64,000 nt of DNA from SZUA-309 sp965233675 (GCA_965233675.1 OZ247498.1:1488001-1552000), one strand, 5' to 3'. Positions 49,824 through 58,921 are shown, counted from the first letter of the stretch. Made by a program: numbers and translations. Notes: a model not told the origin generated them from the letters alone.

Positions 49824-50963
49824 TCAGTCCTCCAGGGCCTGACCCAGGCGTTCGCAGGACTGGGCAAACTCGGCCATGAAGTCGTACACCACGCTTCTGG
49901 CGCTGACGGGCGAATTCATGAGACCAACGCCCTGCCCCACCCAGTAAGTGGCCAGGCGTTTCGCGTTCGGATCTCCCGCTTCCGCCAGTTTGTCGATCCG
50001 GGACAACGCCGGGCCGGAGATCAGCCCCTGGAGTGGCATAGGTAGAGGTTCCGGCGCGTCCTTTCCCTGCCAGGCATCGGTCCAGGGTGAACGCAACTGA
50101 CGGGTATATTTCCCCGTGCGGCTGCGCGAGCGCACGGTCTGCCGTGACGTGGCCGCAAGCATCTTCTCTTTGACGGCGGGCGCCGTTTCCGCCTCCGCCG
50201 TGGTCAACCAGACCGAACCCGTCCAGGCGCCTGCCGCGCCCATGGCCATGCACGCCGCCATCTGCCGGCCGGTGACGATTCCGCCCGCGGCGAGCACCAG
50301 CGTGTCCGCGTTCATTTCGGCGATGGTGTCGAGCACCTCCGGCACCACCACCAGGGTGGATATCTCGCCGCAATGACCACCAGCCTCGGTGCCGGATACC
50401 ACCAGCACGTCCACCCCTGCCTCCACGTGCTTGACCGCATGCTCTCTGGAACCGGTCAGCGCACCAACCACGATGCCTTTCTCCCGCGCCGCCGCCATCA
50501 TGAAGGCGGGCGGCACGCCCAGGGCGTTGACGACCATTCGGATCGGGTGATTCAGCGCCACGGCCAGTTGCCGGCTTGCCCCTTTTTCACGCATGGCATC
50601 ACCGGTGTCCGGAGACGGTTTACGGTCCCAGAGACCGGCGGTATCGATACCGTTCTCCGCCAGGATGCGTTCCACATGCGCTTTGTGTTCGGGCGGTATC
50701 CGGGCCTCGAGATCTTCCGGCGTCAGCGTACCTTCCTTGTCGGCGATGCTGGTCGGCACGATCAGATCCACGCCGTAGGGCTTACCCTCCACCTGCTCAT
50801 CGATCCAGGACAGATCGATTTCCAGAGACTCCGGCGTATGGCCCACCGCGCCAAGGACGCCGAACCCGCCGGCTTTACTCACTTCCGCGACCACGTCCCG
50901 ACAATGACTGAATGCGAACAGTGGAAACTCACAGCCCAGCATTTCGCAGATTCTGGATTTCAT
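49824..50963 (-). CDS. Nitronate monooxygenase
   Basis: A 379-residue flavoenzyme of the 2-nitropropane dioxygenase family. FMN-barrel motifs include FGVLGAVGHTPESLEIDLSWI, VVNALGVPPAFMMAAAREKGIVVGALTGS, GTEAGGHCGEIS and AAGGIVTGRQMAACMAMGAAGAWTGSVW. The enzyme oxidises alkyl nitronates, and such family members include enoyl reductase-like proteins (FabK-related), which is why a fatty acid link cannot be excluded. ATG 50963 follows GGGGGG. Confidence 0.9.
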   Translation of the reverse strand: MKSRICEMLGCEFPLFAFSHCRDVVAEVSKAGGFGVLGAVGHTPESLEIDLSWIDEQVEGKPYGVDLIVPTSIADKEGTLTPEDLEARIPPEHKAHVERILAENGIDTAGLWDRKPSPDTGDAMREKGASRQLAVALNHPIRMVVNALGVPPAFMMAAAREKGIVVGALTGSREHAVKHVEAGVDVLVVSGTEAGGHCGEISTLVVVPEVLDTIAEMNADTLVLAAGGIVTGRQMAACMAMGAAGAWTGSVWLTTAEAETAPAVKEKMLAATSRQTVRSRSRTGKYTRQLRSPWTDAWQGKDAPEPLPMPLQGLISGPALSRIDKLAEAGDPNAKRLATYWVGQGVGLMNSPVSARSVVYDFMAEFAQSCERLGQALED

Positions 50964-51026
50964 ATCACCCCCCTTGCATACCCGATGTTTCGCCGTTCCG
51001 GAAACAGTGTGTCTCGCGCCGACGGA

Positions 51027-52046
51027 TCAATCCAGCTCCATTCCAACCCCGACCAGATAAGTCACATCCTCTTTCTGCCGGCCATCCGCCGGATTGGATT
51101 CGTAGTCGAAGTCCACCTGAATGTTCATGTAAATATCCCGCGGCAGCTCCCACCGAAAACCGGTGCTCGTGTTGAGAATTTTGTTTTCCCGGCCGGAGAC
51201 AACCCGCTGAACGTCTGTTTCCTGGAACAGCACCAGATCGTCGTCGAGAAAATACTGCTCATAGCGGAACACGGTCTGAACGGATACGGATTCATCCTCA
51301 TCGCCGCCGATGTTCTCCACCAGCAGGTTCGGACCGACGGAGATGTTCAGCGTGCGCTTCGAGTCATCCCAGAAGTGAAAACCCGGACCCAGATAGAACT
51401 CACTCCGGCTGTCCAGGTCTCGAATGGGGTCCTGGGTCCAGGTGACCGAGCCACGCATGAACCAGTCGTCCCGGAAGGTCCAGAGATCTTCGTAGTAAAC
51501 CTCGGACTGATCCTTGGTGACATCGCCCTCTGTGCTTGCGCCGTCTCTGGTCAGCTCCAGCTTGTGCTTGTGTTCGCCGAGTTTGATGGTGCCCATTGCG
51601 TAGAATCGACCACTGGTGGTGTTCGTATTACCCGATGCGACATTCACGCTGATGTCGCTGCGCACCTCCCAGTCAAAAAAGTCTTCCACTTCCAGCATGT
51701 TGTCCACATCACGGAGCGGATAGGTGGCCGCGCCATCATCGACGATCACCACCGGTTGACCGTCGTCACCCAGATCCAGCCGGCCGAGAACGGTTTCCGT
51801 GCGGCGTCCGCGGAGGAACTCCACCTCGAACTCTTCGTCCGTATGGATATAGGCCACGTACTCGAGCTCGATGGCATAGGTGTCGCCGTATTCCGGTTCG
51901 ATGAAGACCTCTTCGTTCCAGATTTTCTCGACTTCACCCGTAATCCGATCCCCGTTCTTCATGATCACGAAGTCGGTGGCGGCAAGGGCGGCCACCGGCC
52001 ACTGCAGCAAGGCCAGAATGAAGAACAGGCGAGGTACTGAGAACAT
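51027..52046 (-). CDS. DUF481 outer-membrane beta-barrel protein
   Basis: A 339-residue protein with a signal peptide (FFILALLQWPVAALA). A short N-terminal SH3-like part (IMKNGDRITGEVEKIWNEEVFIEPEYGDTYAIEL) precedes a beta-barrel with alternating polar and aromatic strands (FDWEVRSDISVNVASGNTNTTSGRFYAMGTIKLGE..., DRYQYFLDDDLVLFQETDVQRVVSGRENKI) ending VTYLVGVGMELD, the C-terminal barrel pattern. DUF481 proteins are salt-induced outer-membrane proteins of unknown role. Confidence 0.9.
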   Translation of the reverse strand: MFSVPRLFFILALLQWPVAALAATDFVIMKNGDRITGEVEKIWNEEVFIEPEYGDTYAIELEYVAYIHTDEEFEVEFLRGRRTETVLGRLDLGDDGQPVVIVDDGAATYPLRDVDNMLEVEDFFDWEVRSDISVNVASGNTNTTSGRFYAMGTIKLGEHKHKLELTRDGASTEGDVTKDQSEVYYEDLWTFRDDWFMRGSVTWTQDPIRDLDSRSEFYLGPGFHFWDDSKRTLNISVGPNLLVENIGGDEDESVSVQTVFRYEQYFLDDDLVLFQETDVQRVVSGRENKILNTSTGFRWELPRDIYMNIQVDFDYESNPADGRQKEDVTYLVGVGMELD

Positions 52047-52199
52047 CGTCTATGGGTCCCTGAATCACGATGGCGCGCATTCTAACGTGTCCTCCCGCGG
52101 CCATCATCGATCACCTGACCCTGGCCGGTCAGGTTGTCCCGGTTGCAAAGTAGTGCCGCCCGGGCGGAAACTGGCAACCGGAGAGACAGGAGGCATCAG

Positions 52200-53402
52200 A
52201 TGGCGGCGAACGGACTCACCGGCGTCGAGCTCGATTCCGGGCTCACACTCATCACAGCCACCCGTAAGGGACTCTTTTTCCTGCAGCCTGCAGCTGATCG
52301 GTCCAGCTGGCGCCTGTTCGATCCGGTCTTTCTCGGCCACATCATCAATCACGCGGTGCTCGATCCCCGGGATGGCCGTACCCTGCTGGCCGCAGCGCGA
52401 ACGGGGCATCTGGGTCCGACCATCTTCCGCTCTGAAGACGGTGGTCGGTCCTGGTCGGAAGCCAGACGTCCTCCCGCCTTCGACAAAGCGGGCCCCGGCG
52501 AGAAACCCCGGGTGATCAGCCACACGTTCTGGCTCACCCCGGGGCATGGGAGTGAACCGGGCGTCTGGTGGGCGGGCAGCTCTCCTCAGGCACTCTGGCG
52601 CAGTGAGGATGCGGGTCTCACCTGGCAGAGCGTGCGCGGCTTCAACGATCATCCGGACTACGAGGCGAGAACCGAAGACCCGCAGGCCGGTACGCCGGAC
52701 GGCCCCGTGCTGCACTCCATTCTGGTTGACCCAAGGGATGCCCGACACCTGTATCTGGCCCTCTCCGGCGGTGGCGTCTATGAGACCCTGGATGGCGGTG
52801 AAAGCTGGCATTCGCTGAACCGGGGCATGGCCACCGCCACTGGCGATCCGGAAGCAGACACCATGGAACTCGATTACGGCGATCTGGCCTGGGCGGAAGC
52901 CGGCCCGCAACACGACCCGCATTGCGTCCAGTACCACCCCGCCGACCCGGACCTCCTCTATCAGCAGAACCATTGCGGCATTTACCGGCTGAAACGTCCG
53001 GAAACCACCTGGGACCGGATCGGCCGAAACATGCCGGCGGACGTGGGAGACATCGGCTTCGTCATGGGCGTGCATCCTCGGGACACCGAGCGTTGCTGGG
53101 TGTTTCCCATGGACGGCACCGATGTGTGGCCCCGTACGAGCCCGGATGGCCGTCCGGCGGTCTTCACCAGTCGGGACGGCGGGCAGAGCTGGGAACGGCA
53201 GAACCACGGACTCCCGGAGCGCGGCTGGTTTACCGTGAAGCGGCAGTGCATGACCGTGGACGCGCAAACCCCTGCCGGGGTCTATTTCGGCACCACCTCC
53301 GGTGAGATCTGGGGGAGTGCGGACGAAGGCGAGCACTGGCAGCCCCTGGCCGCCCATCTGCCGGAAATCTATTCAGTGGAAGTGGCGACCATCACTCGAT
53401 GA
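52200..53402 (+). CDS. BNR/YCF48-type beta-propeller protein
   Basis: A 400-residue protein with GACAGGAGG upstream of ATG 52200. Asp-box-like repeats (RSEDGGRSWSEARRPP, RSEDAGLTWQSVRGF, LDGGESWHSLNRG, TSRDGGQSWERQNHG) place it among WD40/BNR propellers with the sialidase Asp-box. No active-site arginines for sialidase are apparent. It overlaps the following MoaD-like gene by ATGA, a combination that suggests a delivery or scaffold function, unknown. Confidence 0.85.
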   Translation: MAANGLTGVELDSGLTLITATRKGLFFLQPAADRSSWRLFDPVFLGHIINHAVLDPRDGRTLLAAARTGHLGPTIFRSEDGGRSWSEARRPPAFDKAGPGEKPRVISHTFWLTPGHGSEPGVWWAGSSPQALWRSEDAGLTWQSVRGFNDHPDYEARTEDPQAGTPDGPVLHSILVDPRDARHLYLALSGGGVYETLDGGESWHSLNRGMATATGDPEADTMELDYGDLAWAEAGPQHDPHCVQYHPADPDLLYQQNHCGIYRLKRPETTWDRIGRNMPADVGDIGFVMGVHPRDTERCWVFPMDGTDVWPRTSPDGRPAVFTSRDGGQSWERQNHGLPERGWFTVKRQCMTVDAQTPAGVYFGTTSGEIWGSADEGEHWQPLAAHLPEIYSVEVATITR

Positions 53403-53659
53403 TCGTCACCATCCCACAACCCCTCCTGTCCTATACCGACCAGGCAGATCGGGTGGATGCTGCAGGAGAAACGCTGAACGAGCTGCTTCATGACCTGGAT
53501 CGTCAGTACCCGGGCATCCGTTTCAGAATGATCAACGAACAGGATGAGATGCGTCCGCACATCATTTTTTTCGTGGGCGGTGAGCGAACGCGGAACATCG
53601 AACAACCACTGGCGGGCGCCCGGGAAGTAGTGATCCTGCACGCACTGTCAGGCGGCTGA
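53399..53659 (+). CDS. MoaD/ThiS-like ubiquitin-fold protein
   Basis: An 86-residue beta-grasp protein ending in the C-terminal Gly-Gly (LHALSGG) needed for adenylation and thiocarboxylate formation. The body has LNELLHDLDRQYPGIRFRMINEQDEMRPHIIFFVGGER, like MoaD/ThiS. Unlike molybdenum cofactor loci no moaE or E1-like gene is nearby; it overlaps the propeller gene instead. It may supply sulfur to an unknown acceptor. Confidence 0.85.
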   Translation: MIVTIPQPLLSYTDQADRVDAAGETLNELLHDLDRQYPGIRFRMINEQDEMRPHIIFFVGGERTRNIEQPLAGAREVVILHALSGG

Positions 53660-53691
53660 GACTACCCGCGCGGCCTGGCAGGTCGACGGAC

Positions 53692-54216
53692 TCAACCTTC
53701 GTGCAGCCAGGCGGCGTGCCTGGGTGCGCGCTTGGTCCGGCTCCACTCATCGAGCATTTCGTCGGCCACCGATTGCAGCCGGGCCAGATCCGCCGCAGAC
53801 GCTTTGTCGCAGGCCAGTTCGAGCCGGTGCCCATCCGGATCGAAGAAGTAGATGGAATCAAAAATGCCATGATCCACCGGACCGGTGACGTCGATTCCCG
53901 CAGACTCCAGCCTTGCCTGAGTCGCTAACAGTTCATCCGCCTCATCCACCTTGAAGGCAATATGCTGAACCCACTCCGGCGTATTCCGGTCACGGTCCAT
54001 GGCCGGCGAATTCGGCAACTCGAAGAATGCCAGCACATTCCCGCCACCGGCATCGAGAAAGACGTGCATATAGGGGTCGTCTTCGCCGGTGGAAGGCACT
54101 TTGTCCTCCGCGATGGCGAGCTTGAAGTTCATACCGAGATACTTCCGGTAGAACGCCACCGTACGTTTCGCATCCCGGCATCGGTAAGCGACGTGGTGTA
54201 CGCCTGACAGGCTCAT
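53692..54216 (-). CDS. VOC/glyoxalase-fold dioxygenase-like protein
   Basis: A 174-residue vicinal-oxygen-chelate protein. GVHHVAYRCRDAKRTVAFYRKYLG gives the first metal His; the Glu of MHVFLDAGGGNVLAFFELP and WVQHIAFKVDEADELLATQ supply the other ligands, and GIFDSIYFFDPDGHRLELACD the last Glu. It overlaps HPPD by ATGA, so it should be co-translated. Function unknown, perhaps ring cleavage or isomerisation in the tyrosine pathway. Confidence 0.9.
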   Translation of the reverse strand: MSLSGVHHVAYRCRDAKRTVAFYRKYLGMNFKLAIAEDKVPSTGEDDPYMHVFLDAGGGNVLAFFELPNSPAMDRDRNTPEWVQHIAFKVDEADELLATQARLESAGIDVTGPVDHGIFDSIYFFDPDGHRLELACDKASAADLARLQSVADEMLDEWSRTKRAPRHAAWLHEG

Positions 54217-55301
54217 GCCGCACTCTCCTCCGCGTTGTGAATCACACCGCGACGGAGCTGATCACGCTCCATGGATTCGAACAGCGCCTGAAAGTTTCCC
54301 TCTCCAAAGCCCTCGTCCCGACGGCGTTCGATGAACTCGAAGAAGATCGGCCCGATCATGGTCTCCGAAAAGATCTGCAGCAGCAGGCGCACATCGCCAC
54401 CGTCCGTGCTGCCGTCCAGCAGAATGCCTCGCGCTGCAAGTGACCGGGTATCCAGCCCATGCCCCGGCAGTCGGGAATCGAGCATCTCATAGTAGGTCTG
54501 TGGCGGCGGGGTCATGAATGGCACCCCACGGCCGGCCAGGGCGTCCACGGTGGCCGGAAGATCATCACAGGCGAGTGCGATGTGCTGGATGCCTTCGCCG
54601 TTGTATTCCAGCAGAAACTCTTCGATCTGGCCGTCGGCCCTGCCCCGCGCTTCCTCGTTCAGCGGGATCCGGATCCTGCCGTCCGGCGCGGTCATCGCCC
54701 GGGAGACCAGCCCGGTTTCCTGGCCCTTGATGTCGAAGTGCCGGACTTCCTCGAAAGAGAAGTAGCGCTCATAGAAATCGGCCCAGTAATCCATGCGGCC
54801 CCGATAGACGTTGTGGGTCAGATGATCGATCTCCGTCAGTCCTACGCCGCGTGGGTGCCGTTCGACCCCTTCGAGGAAATTGAAGTCGATGTCGTAAATG
54901 CTGGTTCCTTCACCGTAGCGATCGATGAGATACAACGGTGCGCCGCCGATGCCGCGGATGGCGGGCAGACGCAGTTCCATCGGCCCGGTTGGAATCTCCA
55001 GCGGCTGAGCGCCGAGGGTCAGCGCCCGGTCGTAAGCCTGGTGCGCGTCCCGGACCCGGAACGCCAGACCGCAGGCGGAAGGCCCATGTTCCTCTGCATG
55101 GTAGACGGCAAGACTTTTCGGCTCGTAGTTGATCACGAAGTTGATGCCGCCCTGACGCCAGAGCGCGACGTTCTTGGACCGGTGCATCGCCACCCGGCGG
55201 AAGCCGAGGGTTTCGAAAACCGGTTCCAGAAGGCCCGGTTCCCGGGCACTGAACTCCACGAATTCAAAGCCATCCAGGCCCATCGGATTGTCCTTCACCA
55301 C
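54213..55301 (-). CDS. hppD: 4-hydroxyphenylpyruvate dioxygenase
   Basis: A 362-residue non-haem iron enzyme converting 4-hydroxyphenylpyruvate to homogentisate, step two of tyrosine degradation. Iron ligands are H160 (EIDHLTHNV), H240 (GIQHIALAC) and E322 (IFFEFIERR), the positions known in Pseudomonas HPPD. GTG 55301 follows AAAGGAG; ATG 55283 is the alternative. It is the first gene of an operon with the VOC protein. The tyrosine aminotransferase and homogentisate dioxygenase are not in the window. Confidence 0.94.
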   Translation of the reverse strand: MVKDNPMGLDGFEFVEFSAREPGLLEPVFETLGFRRVAMHRSKNVALWRQGGINFVINYEPKSLAVYHAEEHGPSACGLAFRVRDAHQAYDRALTLGAQPLEIPTGPMELRLPAIRGIGGAPLYLIDRYGEGTSIYDIDFNFLEGVERHPRGVGLTEIDHLTHNVYRGRMDYWADFYERYFSFEEVRHFDIKGQETGLVSRAMTAPDGRIRIPLNEEARGRADGQIEEFLLEYNGEGIQHIALACDDLPATVDALAGRGVPFMTPPPQTYYEMLDSRLPGHGLDTRSLAARGILLDGSTDGGDVRLLLQIFSETMIGPIFFEFIERRRDEGFGEGNFQALFESMERDQLRRGVIHNAEESAA

Positions 55302-55461
55302 AGCGTCTCCTTTATGGATTCATGCCCACCCACTATAGAGCTGATGATGAAGCGGTTTTCTTCTTTTCCTCCACTTCAGGTCTAAATATAGGCGCTTTCA
55401 TCTTCATTTATTGTGATAATTGGAATATTCTTTCTATTTCTTCCGCTCCGGAGCGCACGCC
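55302..55461. promoter_or_regulatory. Divergent promoter region of hppD and the Lrp/AsnC gene
   Basis: A 160-bp AT-rich gap between divergent genes, rich in TTC and ATT tracts. On the + strand attgtgataattgg and attctttctatttc are candidate Lrp/AsnC-binding or promoter sequences for the 55462 gene. On the other strand TATATTTAGACC (near 55378-55389) might be part of a promoter for hppD. No unambiguous -35/-10 pair is visible. The layout suggests the regulator controls hppD. Confidence 0.35.
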
Positions 55462-55914
55462 ATGGACCAGACAGAACGCAGGATCCTCACCCTGCTTCAG
55501 CAGGATGGCCGGATGTCGAATGTGGCGCTGGCCGAACAGATCGGCCTGTCCGAATCACCCACCTTCCGGCGGGTCAGACAACTCGAGGACAGCGGTGCCA
55601 TCGCCGGTTATGCCGCCATTGTCGACCAGCGACAGCTCGGCCTGGAAGTCACCGCGTTCGTACAGGTCACCATGGAACGACAGCCGGACTCCGCCACCGA
55701 GTCGTTCCATGCCCACGTGGCTGACGAGCCCCACATCATCGAGTGCCACGCCATGAGTGGTTCCCACGACTACCTGATGAAAGTGGTGGCCCGAAACATC
55801 GACCACTTCTCCGCCCTGTGCATGGAGCGGATACTCAAATTTCCCGGCGTGCAACATGTGGAATCGAGCTTCAGTCTGAAGGCCATCAAGCAGAGTCGGG
55901 TGCTGCCCGCCTAA
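55462..55914 (+). CDS. Lrp/AsnC family transcriptional regulator
   Basis: A 150-residue regulator from ATG 55462 (the frame opens further upstream). The N-terminal helix-turn-helix is DQTERRILTLLQQDGRMSNVALAEQIGLSESPTFRRVRQLEDSGAIAGY and the C-terminal RAM domain contains CHAMSGSHDYLMKVVARNIDHF. RAM domains bind amino acids. Divergent from hppD and convergent (4-bp overlap) with the phenylalanine hydroxylase gene, it probably controls aromatic amino acid breakdown. Confidence 0.93.
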   Translation: MDQTERRILTLLQQDGRMSNVALAEQIGLSESPTFRRVRQLEDSGAIAGYAAIVDQRQLGLEVTAFVQVTMERQPDSATESFHAHVADEPHIIECHAMSGSHDYLMKVVARNIDHFSALCMERILKFPGVQHVESSFSLKAIKQSRVLPA

Positions 55915-57146
55915 CGCTCGCGGCGTACGGCCCGGTCCACCCATATCCTGCAGGTGGTGGCGTTGTAGCGGGCATAGAACGGACGGGGCAGCGCCTGACA
56001 GAAGGACTGCATCCGCTGCTTGGCATCCTGCAACGACTCGGCGACAAAGTAGACATTCTGATATTCGGTAATCGGAAAGGGGCGATCTGCCGCCCGCTGC
56101 GGATCCCAGTCGAAACGTTGCGGGGCTTCTCGCGGCGCCTCGTCCTGCGGCTCGCCGCCACAGGCATAGGCAAGCTCGCCGATACTCGACAACAATCCGG
56201 CACCGTATGCTTTAAGCCGCCCGTCTTCCCGTAACAGACCGAATTCAACCGAGTACCAGTAGCACCGGGCGAGGCGTTCAATGTCTTGATCTGACGCCCC
56301 CAGGCTCGCGAGACCGATCTCCTGGGAGAAATCGGCGAAGGCCGCATCCGCGAACATGGGTGCATGGCCGATCAGTTCGTGACAGACATCGGGTTCCGGC
56401 GTGTACAGGGGACGGCTGTGGTGCCTGACGTACTGGGTGGAAAAAAACACCCGGAAGGCGAGCCCGGCCAGAAAGTCCCGTGAAGCCAGCAGACCGGGCA
56501 CCGGATGGATTCTGAAACCTGTTCTTTCACTCAGAAAATCACTGACGATGCGCGCCTGTGGTATGGCATCCGGGCCGAATCCGCAGTCCGCCTCCAGCGC
56601 TCTGACGATCCGCCGATAGACACTGCAGGCATGCTGCTCGTGCAGCGGCCGCAGAGCCTCATAAACCGTCCGCCAGGTTGCCTGCTCCTGATCGGTGTAG
56701 TCGATGCGAGGCAGCTCCTGTCCATGTGAGTAGCGCCGCGCATACTGATCAATTCTGGCCCGACTGGCCCGGTAGTCCGGATCCTGGAAGCCGGGATGGT
56801 CTGCCGCCAGCGCCACACCGGCGTCCAGCGTATGGGTGGCAATCCTGTCCAGTTCGCTCACGTGGCGAGGAAACCAGGGGACCGTCTGGCGGTCGAGCAG
56901 CAGCAGCCCAACATCCTCATGCGCCAACTCGTCCAGCACACGACGGATGGCCGGATCGTCCCGGTCCCCTTCGCAATCCACGAAGAAATCGAAGCGATCG
57001 CCCCGTGCGGGTCGGGATTCAATGTGAGTGAGGTTCACGCCGGCGGCAGAAAACAGATTCAGGGTGCTGACCAGGGCACCGGGACGGTCCTTCAGTTCGA
57101 TCAGCAGCGAGACCCGTCGGTCGCCTGTTTCGCGATCCTTCGCCAT
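55911..57146 (-). CDS. phhA: Phenylalanine 4-monooxygenase with N-terminal ACT domain
   Basis: A 411-residue pterin-dependent aromatic amino acid hydroxylase from ATG 57146. The first 80 residues form an ACT-like regulatory domain (SLLIELKDRPGALVSTLNLFSAAGVNLTHIESR), rare in bacterial PhhA, which is usually about 260-300 residues without it. The catalytic domain has iron ligands H256 and H261 (PEPDVCHELIGHAP) and E301 (WYSVEFGL). It hydroxylates phenylalanine to tyrosine, feeding hppD. The pterin carbinolamine dehydratase is not in the window. Confidence 0.94.
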   Translation of the reverse strand: MAKDRETGDRRVSLLIELKDRPGALVSTLNLFSAAGVNLTHIESRPARGDRFDFFVDCEGDRDDPAIRRVLDELAHEDVGLLLLDRQTVPWFPRHVSELDRIATHTLDAGVALAADHPGFQDPDYRASRARIDQYARRYSHGQELPRIDYTDQEQATWRTVYEALRPLHEQHACSVYRRIVRALEADCGFGPDAIPQARIVSDFLSERTGFRIHPVPGLLASRDFLAGLAFRVFFSTQYVRHHSRPLYTPEPDVCHELIGHAPMFADAAFADFSQEIGLASLGASDQDIERLARCYWYSVEFGLLREDGRLKAYGAGLLSSIGELAYACGGEPQDEAPREAPQRFDWDPQRAADRPFPITEYQNVYFVAESLQDAKQRMQSFCQALPRPFYARYNATTCRIWVDRAVRRER

Positions 57147-57185
57147 AACTAACAACCATATATCAATAGGTTACGGTTACTATCT

Positions 57186-58118
57186 CTACAACTCCTTTAG
57201 AACCCGGATCCCCCGGTCATCACCTCGATGTCGGGCGTATCCTCGCCTGCGGGAGCGAAGCGCTTCCGCCTGGCTGTCCCAGGATCCACCACGCACCCCG
57301 TGGGTATTACAGCTCTGCCCCTTCATCACCAGGGTGCCGTCCTCATCCGCATAGCGGTATTCAGGCATTCCGCATTCAAGTACCCATTCAGAGACGTTGC
57401 CATGCACATCATGCACGCCGAATGGATTGGCGGGAAACTGCCCGATTGGCGCCAGACGACCAAAGCCGTCGTCGCAATCGATCACCGCCCAGTCCCGATA
57501 GACCGCTTTCGTGGATCGGTCTGCCAGGTTGGCAAATTCACACAGCCGCGCGGGATCGTCACCGAACCAGTACTCGCCGGCCGTACCCGCCCGGGCCACG
57601 TACTCCCACTCCGCCAGCGATCCATGAGGATCCATGTCCAGCGACAGATTGGCGCTCACCAGATCGTCGGCCAGCACGATCACCCCATGCGCCTGCACCC
57701 GGCGTTCGGGCAGTCCCATGCGGATCTGGACCGGGCCGGAAATGGTCAGCACCTCCATGGGAGTGACCCCTGCCTGACGCACCCCATCGAGTTCGACCCA
57801 GGCACCGATCGGGTTGGACAGCAATGCCAGTCGTCCGGTCCCACGCTGTAACAGCACCTGACGTTCTACGCGGTCCCCCCGCTCGAGCGACAGATCGATC
57901 ACCGCCGGCCGGTAATGGCTGTGCTCAAGGGTAATCCGGTGACGCCCGGGTGCCAGATCCGTCCTCAACGGGGTGAGACCGATACCGCGACCGTCAATGC
58001 GAACGACAGCCCCGGCCGGCTCGGATTTGAACACGGCTTCGATGCGCCAGGCCTGATAGCTGAAGTACCCGACCGCCGCCAGCAGGCCGAGCAGGCCGAT
58101 GACGTACCGGGTGTTCAG
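57186..58118 (-). CDS. Membrane-anchored PEGA/truncated SUMF1 (FGE-like) protein
   Basis: The credible protein begins at a CTG at 58118, where AAGGA lies 8 bp upstream and the codon overlaps the upstream stop as CTGA; an in-frame GTG at 58034 would lose the N-terminal helix. The 310-residue product has one membrane helix (VIGLLGLLAAVGYFSY) and two PEGA-type repeats (AGAVVRIDGRGIGLTPLRTDLAPGRH; NPIGAWVELDGVRQAGVTPMEVL). Its C-terminal third is an FGE-like fold (EWEYVARAGTAGEYWFGDD, NPFGVHDVHGNVSEWVLE, VRGGSWDSQAEALRSRRRGY). The FGE N-terminal half and its active-site Cys pair are missing, so sulfatase-modifying activity is unlikely. Confidence 0.75.
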   Translation of the reverse strand: MNTRYVIGLLGLLAAVGYFSYQAWRIEAVFKSEPAGAVVRIDGRGIGLTPLRTDLAPGRHRITLEHSHYRPAVIDLSLERGDRVERQVLLQRGTGRLALLSNPIGAWVELDGVRQAGVTPMEVLTISGPVQIRMGLPERRVQAHGVIVLADDLVSANLSLDMDPHGSLAEWEYVARAGTAGEYWFGDDPARLCEFANLADRSTKAVYRDWAVIDCDDGFGRLAPIGQFPANPFGVHDVHGNVSEWVLECGMPEYRYADEDGTLVMKGQSCNTHGVRGGSWDSQAEALRSRRRGYARHRGDDRGIRVLKEL

Positions 58119-58921
58119 CGCTGAATTCCTTCTGCTTCGTTCATGATGGCCACTGCCCGGGTCCAGCCGGCGGATGCACCGCGAATCTTCATGGGAAAAC
58201 AGGCAACCTGAAAGCCATGCGCCGGGACGGATTCCAGGTTGTGCAGTTTTTCCAGGTGACAGTAGCCGATGTGACGGCCCGCCTTGTGGCCCTCCCAGAT
58301 CAGGCTGGCATCCTTTGTCTCGGCATACTTCTTCGCGGTGTGGGAGAACGGCGCATCCCAGGACCAGGCATCCGTGCCGGTCACCCGCACTCCCTGCTCC
58401 AGCAGATACATGGTGGCGTCATAGCCCATACCACAACCCGTGTGCACATAATCATCCCGACCATAGGCCGCGCCCGCGGCCGTATTTACCAGCACGATGT
58501 CGAGTGGTTTGAGTGCGTAGTCAATGCGTGCCAGTTCTGCCGCCACATCTTCGGCGCTGACCACGCAGCCATCCTCAAAGTGCCGGAAATCGAGCTTCAC
58601 CCCTGGATTGAAACACCATTCGAGGGGGACCTCGTCGATGGTGATCGTCCGTTCTTCTCCCGTTGTCTGCTCATTCATGGTGGAATGGAAATGATACGGG
58701 GCATCGAGGTGTGTGCCGTTGTGGGTGGACAGTTTCACCCGTTCCACCGCCCACCCTTCTCCATCGGGCAGGTCGTCGGGTTCGAGACCCGGGAAGAATG
58801 CGGTGACCTGCTCAGGGGTGTCCTGGTGATTGAAATACGTGATTTCCGGCTTCATGCCCGGCGGATCCGAGATTACATCGTTTTCGAGAAAGATCGACAG
58901 ATCGATGATTCTGTTGCTCAT
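58115..58921 (-). CDS. Cyclase/kynurenine formamidase-like metal hydrolase
   Basis: A 268-residue protein of the cyclase (HGTHxDxPxH) family. STHNGTHLDAPYHFH contains the metal-binding motif, IDLSIFLENDVISDPPG is the start, and HTGCGMGYDATMYLLEQGVRVTGTDAWSWDAP follows. Known members deformylate N-formylkynurenine or catalyse polyketide-type reactions. The downstream FGE-like gene starts at or near its stop, so the two may be coupled. Specific substrate unknown. Confidence 0.92.
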   Translation of the reverse strand: MSNRIIDLSIFLENDVISDPPGMKPEITYFNHQDTPEQVTAFFPGLEPDDLPDGEGWAVERVKLSTHNGTHLDAPYHFHSTMNEQTTGEERTITIDEVPLEWCFNPGVKLDFRHFEDGCVVSAEDVAAELARIDYALKPLDIVLVNTAAGAAYGRDDYVHTGCGMGYDATMYLLEQGVRVTGTDAWSWDAPFSHTAKKYAETKDASLIWEGHKAGRHIGYCHLEKLHNLESVPAHGFQVACFPMKIRGASAGWTRAVAIMNEAEGIQR

